DNA from: Rhea pennata
Taxonomy: Eukaryota; Chordata; Aves; Rheiformes; Rheidae
Assembly: GCF_028389875.1 (NCBI RefSeq)
Contig: NC_084671.1
Coordinates: 1,806,501 to 1,870,500, forward strand
Length of the DNA stretch: 64,000 bases
Direction: 5' to 3'
The notes beneath the pieces were generated by a model. That model worked only from the letters and a program-made list of their open reading frames with translations, was not told the origin of the DNA and ran no database searches. Numbering within the stretch: the first letter of the stretch is position 1; the number at the start of each line of letters is the position of its first letter. A program made the translations under genes and the position numbers. Shown here piece after piece: positions 49,410 through 60,800 of the stretch.

Positions 49410-52400
49410 AAAATTTCACCTCATCATGTTTCAATCTTGCAATTTCTCCTCTCCCAACCTTCAACACAGATTAAAAGATTTATCCCGCTAGATGTCACTA
49501 CAACATAGGCTACTAAAATATATTTAATAAACCTTCATTGCCCTCTGTAGATTTCCATTTTTGAAAATTTCTTTAATTTTCCTCTTCATATGAACACATT
49601 AAGCACTTTCTATTTCTAAAAAATAAAAGATTAGGAGGCCTAGGATTAAGAGGGTGGATAGGAACATATTTAAAAAGTCATAAGTATCAGTATTTTATTT
49701 ATACAGCTTGTAAGGAGGGGAACAAAAGAAAGCTTTATGTATCAACAAACTCAACCTATTTTATGTATTATGATGAAAATGACCTTTTGTAAATTTACAC
49801 AGTTTCTGCAAAATCTATTAAGTATAGAAGAGTCAGCACATCTCAAAGCAGGTAGAACTGAAATATCAGAGATTCTTTTTCCAGCTCTTAATTTTTTTTA
49901 AAATGCCTCCATCATTGACATTCCTTTTTCCTTGATACTTATATAACCTGACTTGGCGCATTTTCATGTCAGAGCAAAGGTATGGGGTTTTAGTTTGTTT
50001 TTGTTTTGAAGATGATATTAGTAATTGTCATCAAGCATTGATATGGAAAAGGATCATCTTTCTGATCAATTTGTAAAGGATTATAATAAAAATTAGCTCT
50101 ACATATGAATTACTGAGTTGCATATTGATTTACATGTAATAAGTTTTGCATCTTTTTTCAGTAGTGTAGAACATTAACAGATTATAGTTGTTCTTATTGC
50201 AAAATTGATGTCAGAAGTCTAGTATTTTTACTAAAATAAAGGAATTAGGACTTTGTAGTCTATATTTCTTACTGCAGATAATGGTAATGATTGAGTAGTT
50301 CAACTAAGCACAAAAATTCTTTCATTCATTTTTGTTATTTTCAGCATTTATACATGCTGCAACGTAACAAAGGAAGAGGTATATATGTATTCTTTTAGTT
50401 TGATGTGTGTGCTAGATGGTTGCTCCAGTGTATCAAGGGCTGTAGTGTAAGTTTAGAGATCTGTGTCCTCTTCCCATCGTCAATGACTTATTTTTTGACC
50501 TTGGAGGTGACTCGCTTTGTACTTTTGATTGACATTTACACCAGACAATTACAATTACATAATACAAACGAAAAAGACCTGAAATCATACATTTCAGTAT
50601 GTTATAGTAATACTAAGTACTGATTTCTTTACCTGTATGTAGTGAAAATCCACTGCTGGAAAGCTTTTTTTTTTTTTTTTTTTTTTTTTAAAGAAGATCT
50701 TGTATAGTGATTAAACTAAAGAACTGACAGAGAATTTCGTGGAGGAAACATTGGTGCCGTGGAAGTCAACTTGATTATCGTCTTTATCTGCTGTATAAAG
50801 TGAAGTATGTTTCCTATATTCTGCATGATTAAAATGCATTAGGAACAACAGTACTGAGATTACTCACAAGACATTTATTTATTTATTTTTAATACTTTGA
50901 AATCCATGGATAAAAGACTCCACCTAAATGCAATACAAGTAATCTCAAAATTAGTTAACTTTGTAAAATACAGATTTATGTAGAATGAATTTTGATCATG
51001 TAAATTCTGTGTTAAGTAGTAAAGTTCTTGGAATAATCGATGTGTTTTTGTGAGGACTAAATTAGCATTGCATAAAAGAAATTTATTTACAGTCCTGATG
51101 TACAGACTATTCTATATACTGACCTTGAATCACTTTTTCTGGAAAGGCTGTCTTAGATACCATAGAAAGGTATCTGCCACATAACACTCAAATTCAAAGC
51201 CTTTTTTTCTTGGAAATTGCAAAATTTACTTGTCCCATAATTAAGAAAATGAAAACCTAAACACCTTAAGAGTTTTGGTTAGATAACTGAACTAGATACT
51301 GCAGTTGAGAAAGATGTACAAAGTATACACTTCAGATTGAGCAGCTTCAGAGAAAAGGAGAACACACAACATATCTTTTGTGCACCTTGTTTCACAGTAT
51401 CTTTCCAAGTTCCAGCTACATTTATTGATTTAATTTTGGTATAAAACATCAGTAAAGGAAAACTAACTTTTCTGTAGTGTGATGTGTCTTAAGAAATTAG
51501 TTTTCATTTTGCAAATATTTGGATACAAAAGGAAGTCTTGCTTTTATCACTAGGAAAAATGTGTTGGGGCCTCAACACCTTTCTTTTTTGTTTTTTTCTA
51601 ATGTGCACTTTTGAAGTTAAGTCCATTCTTTCCTCACTGAGTAAGTGAAGTGCACATACTAATTATTCCATTATTTGCAAGTCAGAATTGTAAATTACTG
51701 CATTCACTCTGATGCAGTTTACCATCTGAAAGAAATAATTAAAGTTCTCTTTCTCCTGCTTAAGATTTAAACAAGTATTTAAAAATGAGATCATGCTTTC
51801 CGAGTGGTCAGTTTCTTTATATGTGTGTGTGCGATAGCCTCAAAAATTGCTCTGTGTCATGATGTTTTTCCTTTAATTATACATTTGTTTTCAGAAAGAT
51901 GGTTATTCTAGGCCTTGTTCTTTCCTCAGCTACATCTTTACAGCCTCACTGAAGTAGGAGGTGTGCGTATCTTGCTGGGTAGCTGAACATATTTTATTTA
52001 TTTATCTCATGCATGAAAAAGCCATTACAAACAGATCATTTCTATGCTGGCAATTTTAAAATAAATGCAAGTGTATATATACTTTTTTTTCTCACAAAAT
52101 GAGGATATGACAAGTTGCCAGTCACTGTGCTTTGTAAATCTCTTGTTTTGTTGAGTCGAGGTAGAGCGTTCGGTTGTGCCTGTCTGATGTTTCAGACACT
52201 CAAGAGTTCCATCAACACTTATTGACCATTATAATGAACATTTGTTTTCAGCTCCTCTAGATATGAGTGCTGCCTTTACTCAGCCTATATTGTGTCATTC
52301 CATATGAAGTCAGCTCTCTTGAATGGCATATTTTCTTTGCATTGTAAATGCAGCTGTACAGCATTTTCAAAATGTACTGCAAGGCTAGTTATATCATCTT

Positions 52401-53640
52401 AAAATGACATTTTTGTTCCAGCTGCCCATATTCTCTGTATACCTAATTTCATAAAATTGCTGAGCATTTATATACATATGGAATGAAACAGTGACTTATT
52501 AAAAAAAAACACACATAGCAATATAGCAAGTGTTTCATCACCATAAATTTTAGCTTTTGAAGCAATCTACCTGCTTATAATTTACTTACTTGGGAAGGGG
52601 GTAGTGATGCAGATGTATTTAATTCTGGTGTTGTCAGCCTGTTTGAATTGATGGACACATTCTGTTGAAATTTGCTACAGAAATATAAAGCATGTGATTC
52701 ACCAGAGAAGCATCTCAAGCAATCGCACTAGCAGCTGAACTAACACACCGTGTTCTCATGCATGCACAACATGTAGCCAAAAGATGACAGCATGCGAAGG
52801 GCTTTTGGACAAAAGCAAAGTTAAATAGGTTCTTAACAAACCACCTCTAGGAGTTACTTTGTGAATAAACAGTAATTTACTATAATCCATTAGAGTTACT
52901 GTACCTCATGCTTTCCTTTTCAGAGCATCACAGGCATTAACTAGTTAATGCTGTAAGCCAAAATCTGTCATCCCTGCGCTAGAAGGGGTCTGAGCTCATG
53001 CTGTGTAGATATAGCAAATGAGTTGCATTGAATTTGTTCCAAGATAGGCTTCCACTTTGCCCTGGTATAAATTATTTCTGAGTCATTAAGTAGTAGTCTT
53101 TGAGTAATTTATAATGTGAAATTTAGTAACTTTGGGAAGTTAAGGTGAACGTTACCTTTAGGGAGGACTCTTTATTCCAGCATGTTCTGTGACTGAAGCT
53201 GAGAGGACTAAGGTAGTGTTAAACTTGCATGGGCCGGGGTGTCTGGCTGCCTCGCGTGCAGGCACACGTGCATTCGAGCACAGTGCAGTTGCCCTGTACC
53301 TGTGTTTTGGCTGCAGAGTTCTCCTTGCAGCCCCTTGTTGATAGGAGGTTGGGGCTTGTAAGGTTTATGGAATTGAGGCCAAATGCTTAACGAGTGGTAA
53401 CAAATCAAATGCAAAGGACTCTGTCATCCCTTTACTGTTAGAAAATACCTAGTTACTAAGCTTTCAGTATTCTTTGGTTTGGGTTACTCTCATGATTTTT
53501 AAATGTTAGTTCCATGCAGAGACTTCAGAAACATAAAAGAACATAAATCGCTTTCATGGATACTTAAAAACCTCCTCGTGCACCGCATTAGAAGGGCAAC
53601 CGAATAGTCTGAAATACGTTTCTCTTCCACAGCCCATTTC
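49410..53640. other. Intergenic DNA between SSR3 and TIPARP, part 2
   Basis: The DNA is AT-rich with a T run at about 50667-50690 and no supported gene. CpG appears from about 53220, approaching the TIPARP promoter; that stretch has a GCGTG motif at 53254-53258 and a CACGTG E-box at 53265-53270. Confidence 0.6.
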
Positions 53641-53649
53641 CGAAATGTT

Positions 53650-54260
53650 GTCTGGGGAACGCTGTGCAGAGCAGCTCCTTTGCGCTCAGCGCGCGTGAAG
53701 CGGCCTCGTCCTTCCGCGGCTCCGCCGGGCCGGAGCGGGCGCGGGGGCCCCGGCGGGCGGCGGCGGCGCGCTCTGCCGCGGGCGAGCCGGGGCCGGGGCC
53801 GGGGCCGGCGCGGCGCGGGCGTGCTCGGCCTCCCGCAGCCCGCCGGGGGCGGGCCGCCTTCCCGGCACGGGCGGCGCGCAGCAGATGCGCCGCCGCCTGC
53901 GAGCTCCTCCCAGAGCCGAGCAGCTGCCTGGCAGGCGCTTGCAGGAAGCAATATTTAAAACAGCCACGCTAACATGTGAGAAGCAGAGGGCTGTGGCGGG
54001 GTCGGAGCTGCCGCAGAGGCGGAATGGGCGGTTTGTCACGTAGCGAGCCGCGGGCAGGAAGGCGATGAGCGCTGCTCGCCGCGGAGAGCGAGGAGAGGAA
54101 GGCAGCGCCTGCCCGCAGCGCCCGGCGCCGCGCCGCGCCGCGGCTGAGCCCCCGCGAGCAGCCTTGGCGGCCTGCCCTGCCTCCCTGCGCGGCGCTTTGG
54201 TTGCTGGCTTCTCAGGTAACCCGAAAGGCAACTTGAGAAGCGACCTGGGAGACGTAACCT
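53650..54260 (+). promoter_or_regulatory. TIPARP: TIPARP CpG-island promoter and probable non-coding exon 1
   Basis: About 600 bases of CpG-dense, TATA-poor DNA lie 2.6 kb upstream of the first coding exon. A consensus donor, CTTCTCAG|gtaacc, at 54215/54216 could end a non-coding first exon that splices to the acceptor at 56791/56792; mammalian TIPARP likewise has a non-coding first exon. The transcription start is not determinable here. Confidence 0.6.
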
Positions 54261-54458
54261 GAGATTCAGGCGTTTTTGAGATGAAAATATTAAGAGTGGC
54301 TGTAAGCGTCCGATTGTAGCAGTCAGTGCAGTCTCTTTTGTTGTTGTTTTTAGTTTATTTTTCCCACCGGAATGTTAATCTTATTTTCAAGGTATCTCTA
54401 AACTGAGTCAAAATGCAAAAATCTCGCTCGAAGTGAGTAACAGCTGGTTGGTTTCGGG

Positions 54459-54475
54459 GCGTGCGTGCGTGCGTG
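54459..54475 (+). promoter_or_regulatory. Tandem GCGTG cluster, candidate AHR response elements
   Basis: Four overlapping GCGTG pentamers start at 54459, 54463, 54467 and 54471. GCGTG is the invariant core bound by AHR-ARNT, and TIPARP is a well-known AHR target gene in mammals. The cluster lies about 240 bases downstream of the inferred exon 1 donor. It may equally be a short GCGT microsatellite. Confidence 0.45.
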
Positions 54476-54708
54476 CGGTGGGGGGGCAGAATCGGTTTGG
54501 GTTACGGGGCAAAGCGGTGGGGGGCTGCCGGGAGCTGTGCTGTTTGTATTGCCGATTGCAGTGTTTGCCGTGCCTCGGAGGCACCGAGGGGCAAGAGAAC
54601 CTGCCGGCTTGCGCGTTTTTTGAAGGATACCTAAAGTTGCAAGGTGATTAGTCCTTCAGGGCTTGTTGTTTATTTTTTTGGTATATTTTGTTGTGGTTGT
54701 CGGGTTTG

Positions 54709-54751
54709 TTTTTTTTTTTTTGTTTGTTTTTTTTTTTTTTTTTTTTTTTTT
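54709..54751. repeat. Poly-T run with G interruptions
   Basis: A T run of about 12 is followed by tgtttg and then about 23 uninterrupted T. It is a low-complexity stretch in TIPARP intron 1. Confidence 0.9.
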
Positions 54752-56791
54752 CGTTTTTTGGAAGGTGTTACTTGTTTCTAAGTTGTAGGTCCATTAGATT
54801 GCAGGGTCATTAGGTTTCCTTTCTTCAGGAAAGCAGAAGGAGGTGTGGTTCATGTGAGGTGGCTAGTACTTGGGGACTGAAATCACAAACTAAGATCTTT
54901 TTCTGTTGAAACGTAGTATGCAGGCGTAGTATTGTTCTATATGATTGTTAGCGTTGTTTGTAAATAATATTAATTGATATGGGATATTAAAAGGCTTAAA
55001 TAGAAATCCCAACAATTTCTGGTATTTGTTCCCGCTGATTTCTATTTATCTTTTAGAGATGTTGGAAGATTAACTCCATGTGATAAAGCAATTCTTTAAA
55101 AACAACAGCAAAATCTGAACAATAAAGTAATGAAAAGAGCAATAACAATACTGAAATAGCATTAAAGATATAGCTGAAAATGACCATAAGTCACTTACTT
55201 GGCTCCTGGGCACAGTGGGACTCCTTGAACCCAGGGTGATCCTCTTATATATCATAGACGCTGTTAGACCTAAGTAAGCATAATGGAAGTGAAGCATCTG
55301 ATTCCTTTTGCAGTTGAGGATTTAAGACCTTTGGAATTACTTGAATTTTTACCGTGCCGTGTAGTAGCTTAGACAGAGAACTGCCTGATACGCCTGTAGA
55401 AAAATAATAGAGTTTTTTATTTTAGCAGTTTTGGAATTTGTTGTAGGAGGCAAACAAATATGTTGATTGTTTTAAATTTAAGCTACAAATACAAAATCAA
55501 AGAGTACAACATTTTTACTAGTGGTCCTGATAATGCTCTTTCACGGGGTAACGCAAAACCTTATAAATTAATGTTCCAAAATAAAAAAGACTAAATGGGG
55601 AATTTTGATGAACAAAATTTTAAGCATTAAATTACTGCTAATTTTTTATGTCAGTTTTCTGAGAATTTGATTGGAATGTGTATTTGCAGGAAGTAATCCT
55701 TAATGTGCTCCACTTTAAGTTTTGAGGCTACAGGTGAAGAGCCTGAAGAGTGTTTAATTAAATGTAATAAAATACTGCAAGATTCTTGATTAAAAGGTAT
55801 ACACCTTGCTTTCTGGTGACCTACTGGATGTATTCTTTATTTTAATTTAGTAAGTAATTTATTGTTCCCCATGTTAGTTATTGAATTCTCTGTATTCTGA
55901 AGTAACTAACGCCACTTTATGATCTTTACTGCTCAGTTTAATTCCTTCGGTTTAATATACAAGAGGCAAATGAGCTTGGTGTGTCACAGAAGGGTGACTG
56001 AGTGCGTATATGCATGTGAGTCAGACTGTGAGAGAGTGTGTGGGCATGTGAGAATGTCTGTGTATGAAGTAGGAGTGTCTGGACACATATGAGACTGCAG
56101 TTGTTGAATGTGTAGCAGGAGGAACAGGGTGTAAGTACTTGAACTACTGTGTTTATAAAACCGAGAATTAAATCCTTGCTCCTGTTGAAGTCAGTAGGAA
56201 GTTCGCCACTCATTTATGTGGAACTGGCAGTTCTCTAATAATGCTACTGGGGGAAGTATGAGATTATGTGAGAGAAGATATATATGAATATAATTAGAAT
56301 GTATAGGTCTATCCATTTATCTGGTGAGAGGAAGAAATGGAGCACAAGTATTCTGAAGTGTGGTGGGAACATGCAGGGCTGCATGTCTGCTAATGCTTCC
56401 GTTCTCAGGTCTGTTGGTGAGCGACAAAACCAAATGATGCAGTGCTCACTTTTGTGGAATATAATGAACCAAATGCTGTTTAATAATAAACATTATCACA
56501 GGAGGAGGGCATCAGTTCCATTCCCCTCCTTCCTGCCCCCTCCAGGGACTGTTTGTGCGTGCCTGAGTGTTTCTGAGACTTCATGTGTGAGGAGACAATG
56601 AGTGTGTGTTTGGGATTAATTAGCTTGAGTTTAGCTGGTTTCATGCTTTACGTGCCTAGGGGCTACCCACAGTCACAGAGAGGGGAGGAGTTTGCTGTTG
56701 CTGGCTTGAAATCCTCTCCAGGGGTGATCTTGTTCGTGTCAACCATGAGCAATTAGAGAGATTAACTGTCTTGTTTTCCTTTCTGCCCTAG

Positions 56792-57801
56792 ACTGATTCT
56801 GGTGAGGCTCTGGGACATTTGAAAGTGATTTGGAAAGAGCAAAGTCTGTGTCTAATGGACACTGAACCAAAGCCAGTGTGTGTCATGCAGCAAGCTCACT
56901 GCCCGGCAATGAAGTGCCCTCCTTCAGAGGACTTTCCTCCTCAGGTAAGATTGTCTGAAAAAATCCCCCCAGTGAAGCCTTGCTTCAAGAAGAAGCAGCA
57001 AGTGCAGAAAAGATTGGACACAGAAACTCTCCGGGCTTTGCGGCCAATCTTCACCAGTTTGCTGGGAGCTGGAACCCTGGATAGAGTCTTTGTGCCACGA
57101 GGCCAAAGTGGTGGTGATAGTGATTTATGTGAACCTGCTGTGAAAAAGGCTCTGGAACTTGGTTCTTCTTGCCCCCAACCAGAAAGTAATGTGACTGCGT
57201 TGATGCCAACAGCTCCAGATGTACAAAGTCAACTGCCCGTAGCTCATCCTTCTGCAAGCAGGACGTCCAGTGCTGAGCAGGATGTCCAGTCAGGAGAGCA
57301 AGGCTTCTCATCAGAAACTACTCCTGGAACTGCTGCTAATACTAGTAATGAATCATTCCAGGATCATCCTTTGCATACACCTTCTAGCGATGCTGCAGCT
57401 TGTCCATTGTTCCCAGACAAGATTCTAGAAAGCTACACGTCTGGCTTATTCCAGGAGAACAACTGTCCAATGCAATATAATTTGAACCCAAGTGATAAAT
57501 TCAGTGCTGGGATATTCCAAGATAAAAGTGAAGAAGCTTCTCTTGATCTGGTATTTGAACTCTTGAACCAACTGCAATATCACACCCATCAGGAGGAGGG
57601 GGTAGAAATCTGTGTGGATTTTCTGCAGGGCACTTGTGTTTACGGCAGTGATTGTCCCAAACATCACACAGTGTTGCCATATCACTGGCAAGTGAGAAGG
57701 ACAACAACTCAGAGTTGGCAAAGTGTGACCAATGATTCCCAGGAACATCTGGAAAGACTCTACTGCAACCCTGACAATGACAGGATCAAAGTGAAGTATC
57801 G
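56792..57801 (+). CDS. TIPARP: TIPARP (PARP7), first coding exon only
   Basis: TIPARP is a mono-ADP-ribosyltransferase induced by, and repressing, the aryl hydrocarbon receptor. This exon holds the N-terminal regulatory half; the WWE and catalytic PARP domains are beyond the window. ATG at 56855 (MDTEPKPVCVMQQ) aligns with the mammalian start. An in-frame ATG at 56819 would add 12 residues. A basic NLS-like stretch KPCFKKKQQVQKR spans residues 41-53. A CCCH zinc finger, C253-X7-C261-X5-C267-X3-H271 (EICVDFLQGTCVYGSDCPKHH), is intact. The exon encodes 315 complete codons and ends KVKY plus a split codon at CG|gtaggt. Segments such as KSEEASLDLVFELLNQLQYH and TVLPYHWQVRRTTTQ match TIPARP closely, while the acidic middle (about residues 85-215) is divergent. 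Confidence 0.95.
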
Positions 57802-60800
57802 GTAGGTAACAGAATTTACTCCCTTACATGCAAAGCCAAGAGGGCTTAGCAAAGAAGCAGTTAAGGAATCTTATTTTTCTGATGTGTTATATACAAGTAT
57901 TTTCCAAAACCTGTGGTGATGTTACCTGAATAATATATAACAAGTTTGCCACAGACAGAAAACTCTTGCACACCTATTAGAACTGCTGCTAAATATCTGG
58001 AAAGTGTTATTTGTAGCTGCAGGAGTTGAACATGTGAAAGGAAAAAACTTCAATTCTGTAAGATTGAGAGTCATCAGAGACTGTTGTGCAACACTGTACT
58101 TGTTCTTGACATTCCTAATTAGTCTTGTCTCTATATTTGAAAAGTGGCAGGATGAATGAACCTTTGCAGTGATTGAAACAGGAGTGATACAGCAGTGCTT
58201 TGTGCCACTGTGAATCCGGACTGACTGTATGCATTGCAAGCACAATTTTCATAATTATATTCTAAGCAACTAAAATTAGGTGTTCTGTTCACTTTTGTAT
58301 AGTTGATAACTTAGGGTGATGTTCCAGCTAATTAACTGTGAGCAACTTGAGCAACACCTTCAAAAATGTTGATTTACTGTTTCAGCAGTTTCACCTAAAA
58401 ATATTAAACTGTGCATTAGAAGTCATCGTTTCCTCTGTGTAGTAGTGTTTTTAGTTTCAGAAAATGAGTTGACAAGCAGCTTTTAGGTTTCCCTGATCAT
58501 GTGCTCACTTTGGACTAGATCCTGCCTACTGAGATCTAAACCAAAACTCTTTTCAACTTTTGTAGTTTGTAGTTCCATTATGAATAGTAATGAAGAGTGA
58601 CAGTGTTGACAAGATCATCAGATCTATGTAGTCCATGTTCTTGTGAGCGCAGGGTTGCAGACTCTGTTTTCTGAGTTCTGATTACTTTCTTTTTCTGGAG
58701 GAAGTATGTAATAAGATTGCTCATATCTTTTCTGTCTGCCATATTCTGTAAGCCTCTTGTGCCAACTAATTCTAGCAGTAGTCAAATTCAAAACAACAAT
58801 TCCATAGTTGTATAGGAAAAGCTTCACATTTTTCTTTGATGTCTGAATCTTTTTGGTTTTTTTTTTCATTGTCCCTTATTCCTTCCAATTTCTGAAAGAG
58901 TATATCCCTTCTTCCCTAATGTTTTAGGGCAAAATTATTTTAGTTCGTTTACTGTGCTGAAGTTTCCTCTTAGGCATCAAATACCCAGTCTAATAGTCAA
59001 GGTCAGTGCGTGTCTTTACATTGACCTAACTGGATGTTAAAACTCAAACTTTACCAACCTACAGATTTCCATGTGGACTTCATAATTTTTACTGAAGATA
59101 ATACCAGAATGTAGGTACTCTATACTGAAAATGAAGTAGGAAATAAAGAAATAACTTATGCGATATAGGGAATAATCATATTTTATAGAATCGCCTTGGA
59201 AAAATATGCCAGTTTCTAAAAAATAAAAAATCCTGTGACTGCACAGGAGAGTAAATCCACTATATTTTACAGCAGAGAGAATTCCATTTTTTCCAGGTAT
59301 TTTAAAAAAATTCTGAAAACAGAAATAGCAAATGTTTAAAGGAATAAGACAAGCCCGTGCAAGTAATTAAAATTTGAGCACTGTGCAAATGAGTGAACAG
59401 TTCTTTCTATTTTTTTTAAGCGTATATAACAGAATCCATTGCTACACACATGATCTATCCGTTCTAAATTACGGAGTCAAGAGTGATTAAAAAGAAACAA
59501 TGCTTCATAACTGCTTAATCGTCCTATCCATATTGTAGAACTGGCTGAATAGTGCTGTCTGCCTTTACACTTATTTTGCAGATTTCCAGTCTGGTGAGTA
59601 TTTTGGCATCTTGGTACACTGAGTTTCTGTCTGTCTGAACTGGTTGGGAAGAAACTTATCAGGATTATTGTCAGACTCGTTACATTCTGTTACCATGAAT
59701 AAAGTCAGAGAGGCAGTATGATCCCAGAAAATCCGGGAGTGCTGGGTCAGAACTCTACTGCTTGTTCTGTGGTCAGTTTGAAACTGTGCTTTTGAAGTAG
59801 AGACAGATTCTTTTAATAAAAAAAAACTAGTGTTCATCTGGTTAAGTTGAACTAGCTACCCTGTGAATGTTTGCCTGACTCTTTTCCAGGCAAGATTAGT
59901 TTATTGAGACTAAAAATTATTTTAAACATTAGTAATTTCTAACTGAAATTCTGTATCGAGCTGTTGATTCTGCAGCCTATATTCTTTTCCTTCTCTCAGA
60001 TTACATTGTGAAGGTATTTGCATCAATCAGTGCTACAAAATTATGCCCAAATATGAGGTTAGATATTTGCTCTGAATTTATAGAATCCTCTGCCCTTTCT
60101 ATGGTTATGTTTAAAAAAATATGTATATACACAGTGGAATTATCAGCAAATTTGGTAACTCTTGCATGTATTTCTTCCCTTGAAAGACCTTCAGGTTTCT
60201 AGATAAGTATGAGTATGAGCTTAGAAATGAAACTCTTTTTTTTTTAGGCTTGAGCTTCTAATTTCAAGCAGTGAGTCTGATATTCCTTAAAACTTAGTCT
60301 TAACAAGGTTTTAAAGGAGATGTTTAAGTGCGTGTCGTAGTGAATTTTCTTTTACACAATGTCTTACATCAGAAGAACCTTTTAAACCTTTAGATGTGGA
60401 CTACTTGGACTCTGTAGGAGCCTTCATGGAGTTTACTGATGGTCACTGCAACCTGGATCTCCTTATATTCCAAGGCGATGTTGTGTCTCCTGGCAACAAG
60501 ATGCAGATAGCAGCATGTTGAACCTTGCTGAGAGACTCACAAACATGCTAGAGCAGCTCATTGTTCACATGGTTACCACATTATTTGGCTAAAGCTATTA
60601 ATCTCTTGTGGTCAGACTAGCTTTACAGGCCTATCTATAGAGATTGCATACAACAAGGAAATGTCTTCTCAGCAATTTGCAAGTCCAAGAAGGACCAAGC
60701 AGAAGGCAGCCTGACAGGTAACCAGTGGGTGGTAGCTGTTTATTCTCCTTTGTTTTGAATGCAGTTTATGTGGCATAGCAACTCATCATTACAGTCTGAA

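Larger units (their letters stand above)
54216..56791 (+). other. TIPARP: TIPARP intron 1 (inferred)
   Basis: A 2.6-kb interval holds four overlapping GCGTG motifs at 54459-54475, a long T-rich stretch at about 54709-54751 and otherwise AT-rich DNA. No coding exon is seen. The acceptor at its end is ttttcctttctgccctag. Confidence 0.6.

Noticed and set aside
37141-53640. Several 60-107 codon frames in the SSR3-TIPARP interval (for example 45525-45848, 46450-46695, 46921-47151)
   Set aside because: No recognisable similarity, no splice or promoter context, and lengths expected by chance in a region this size.
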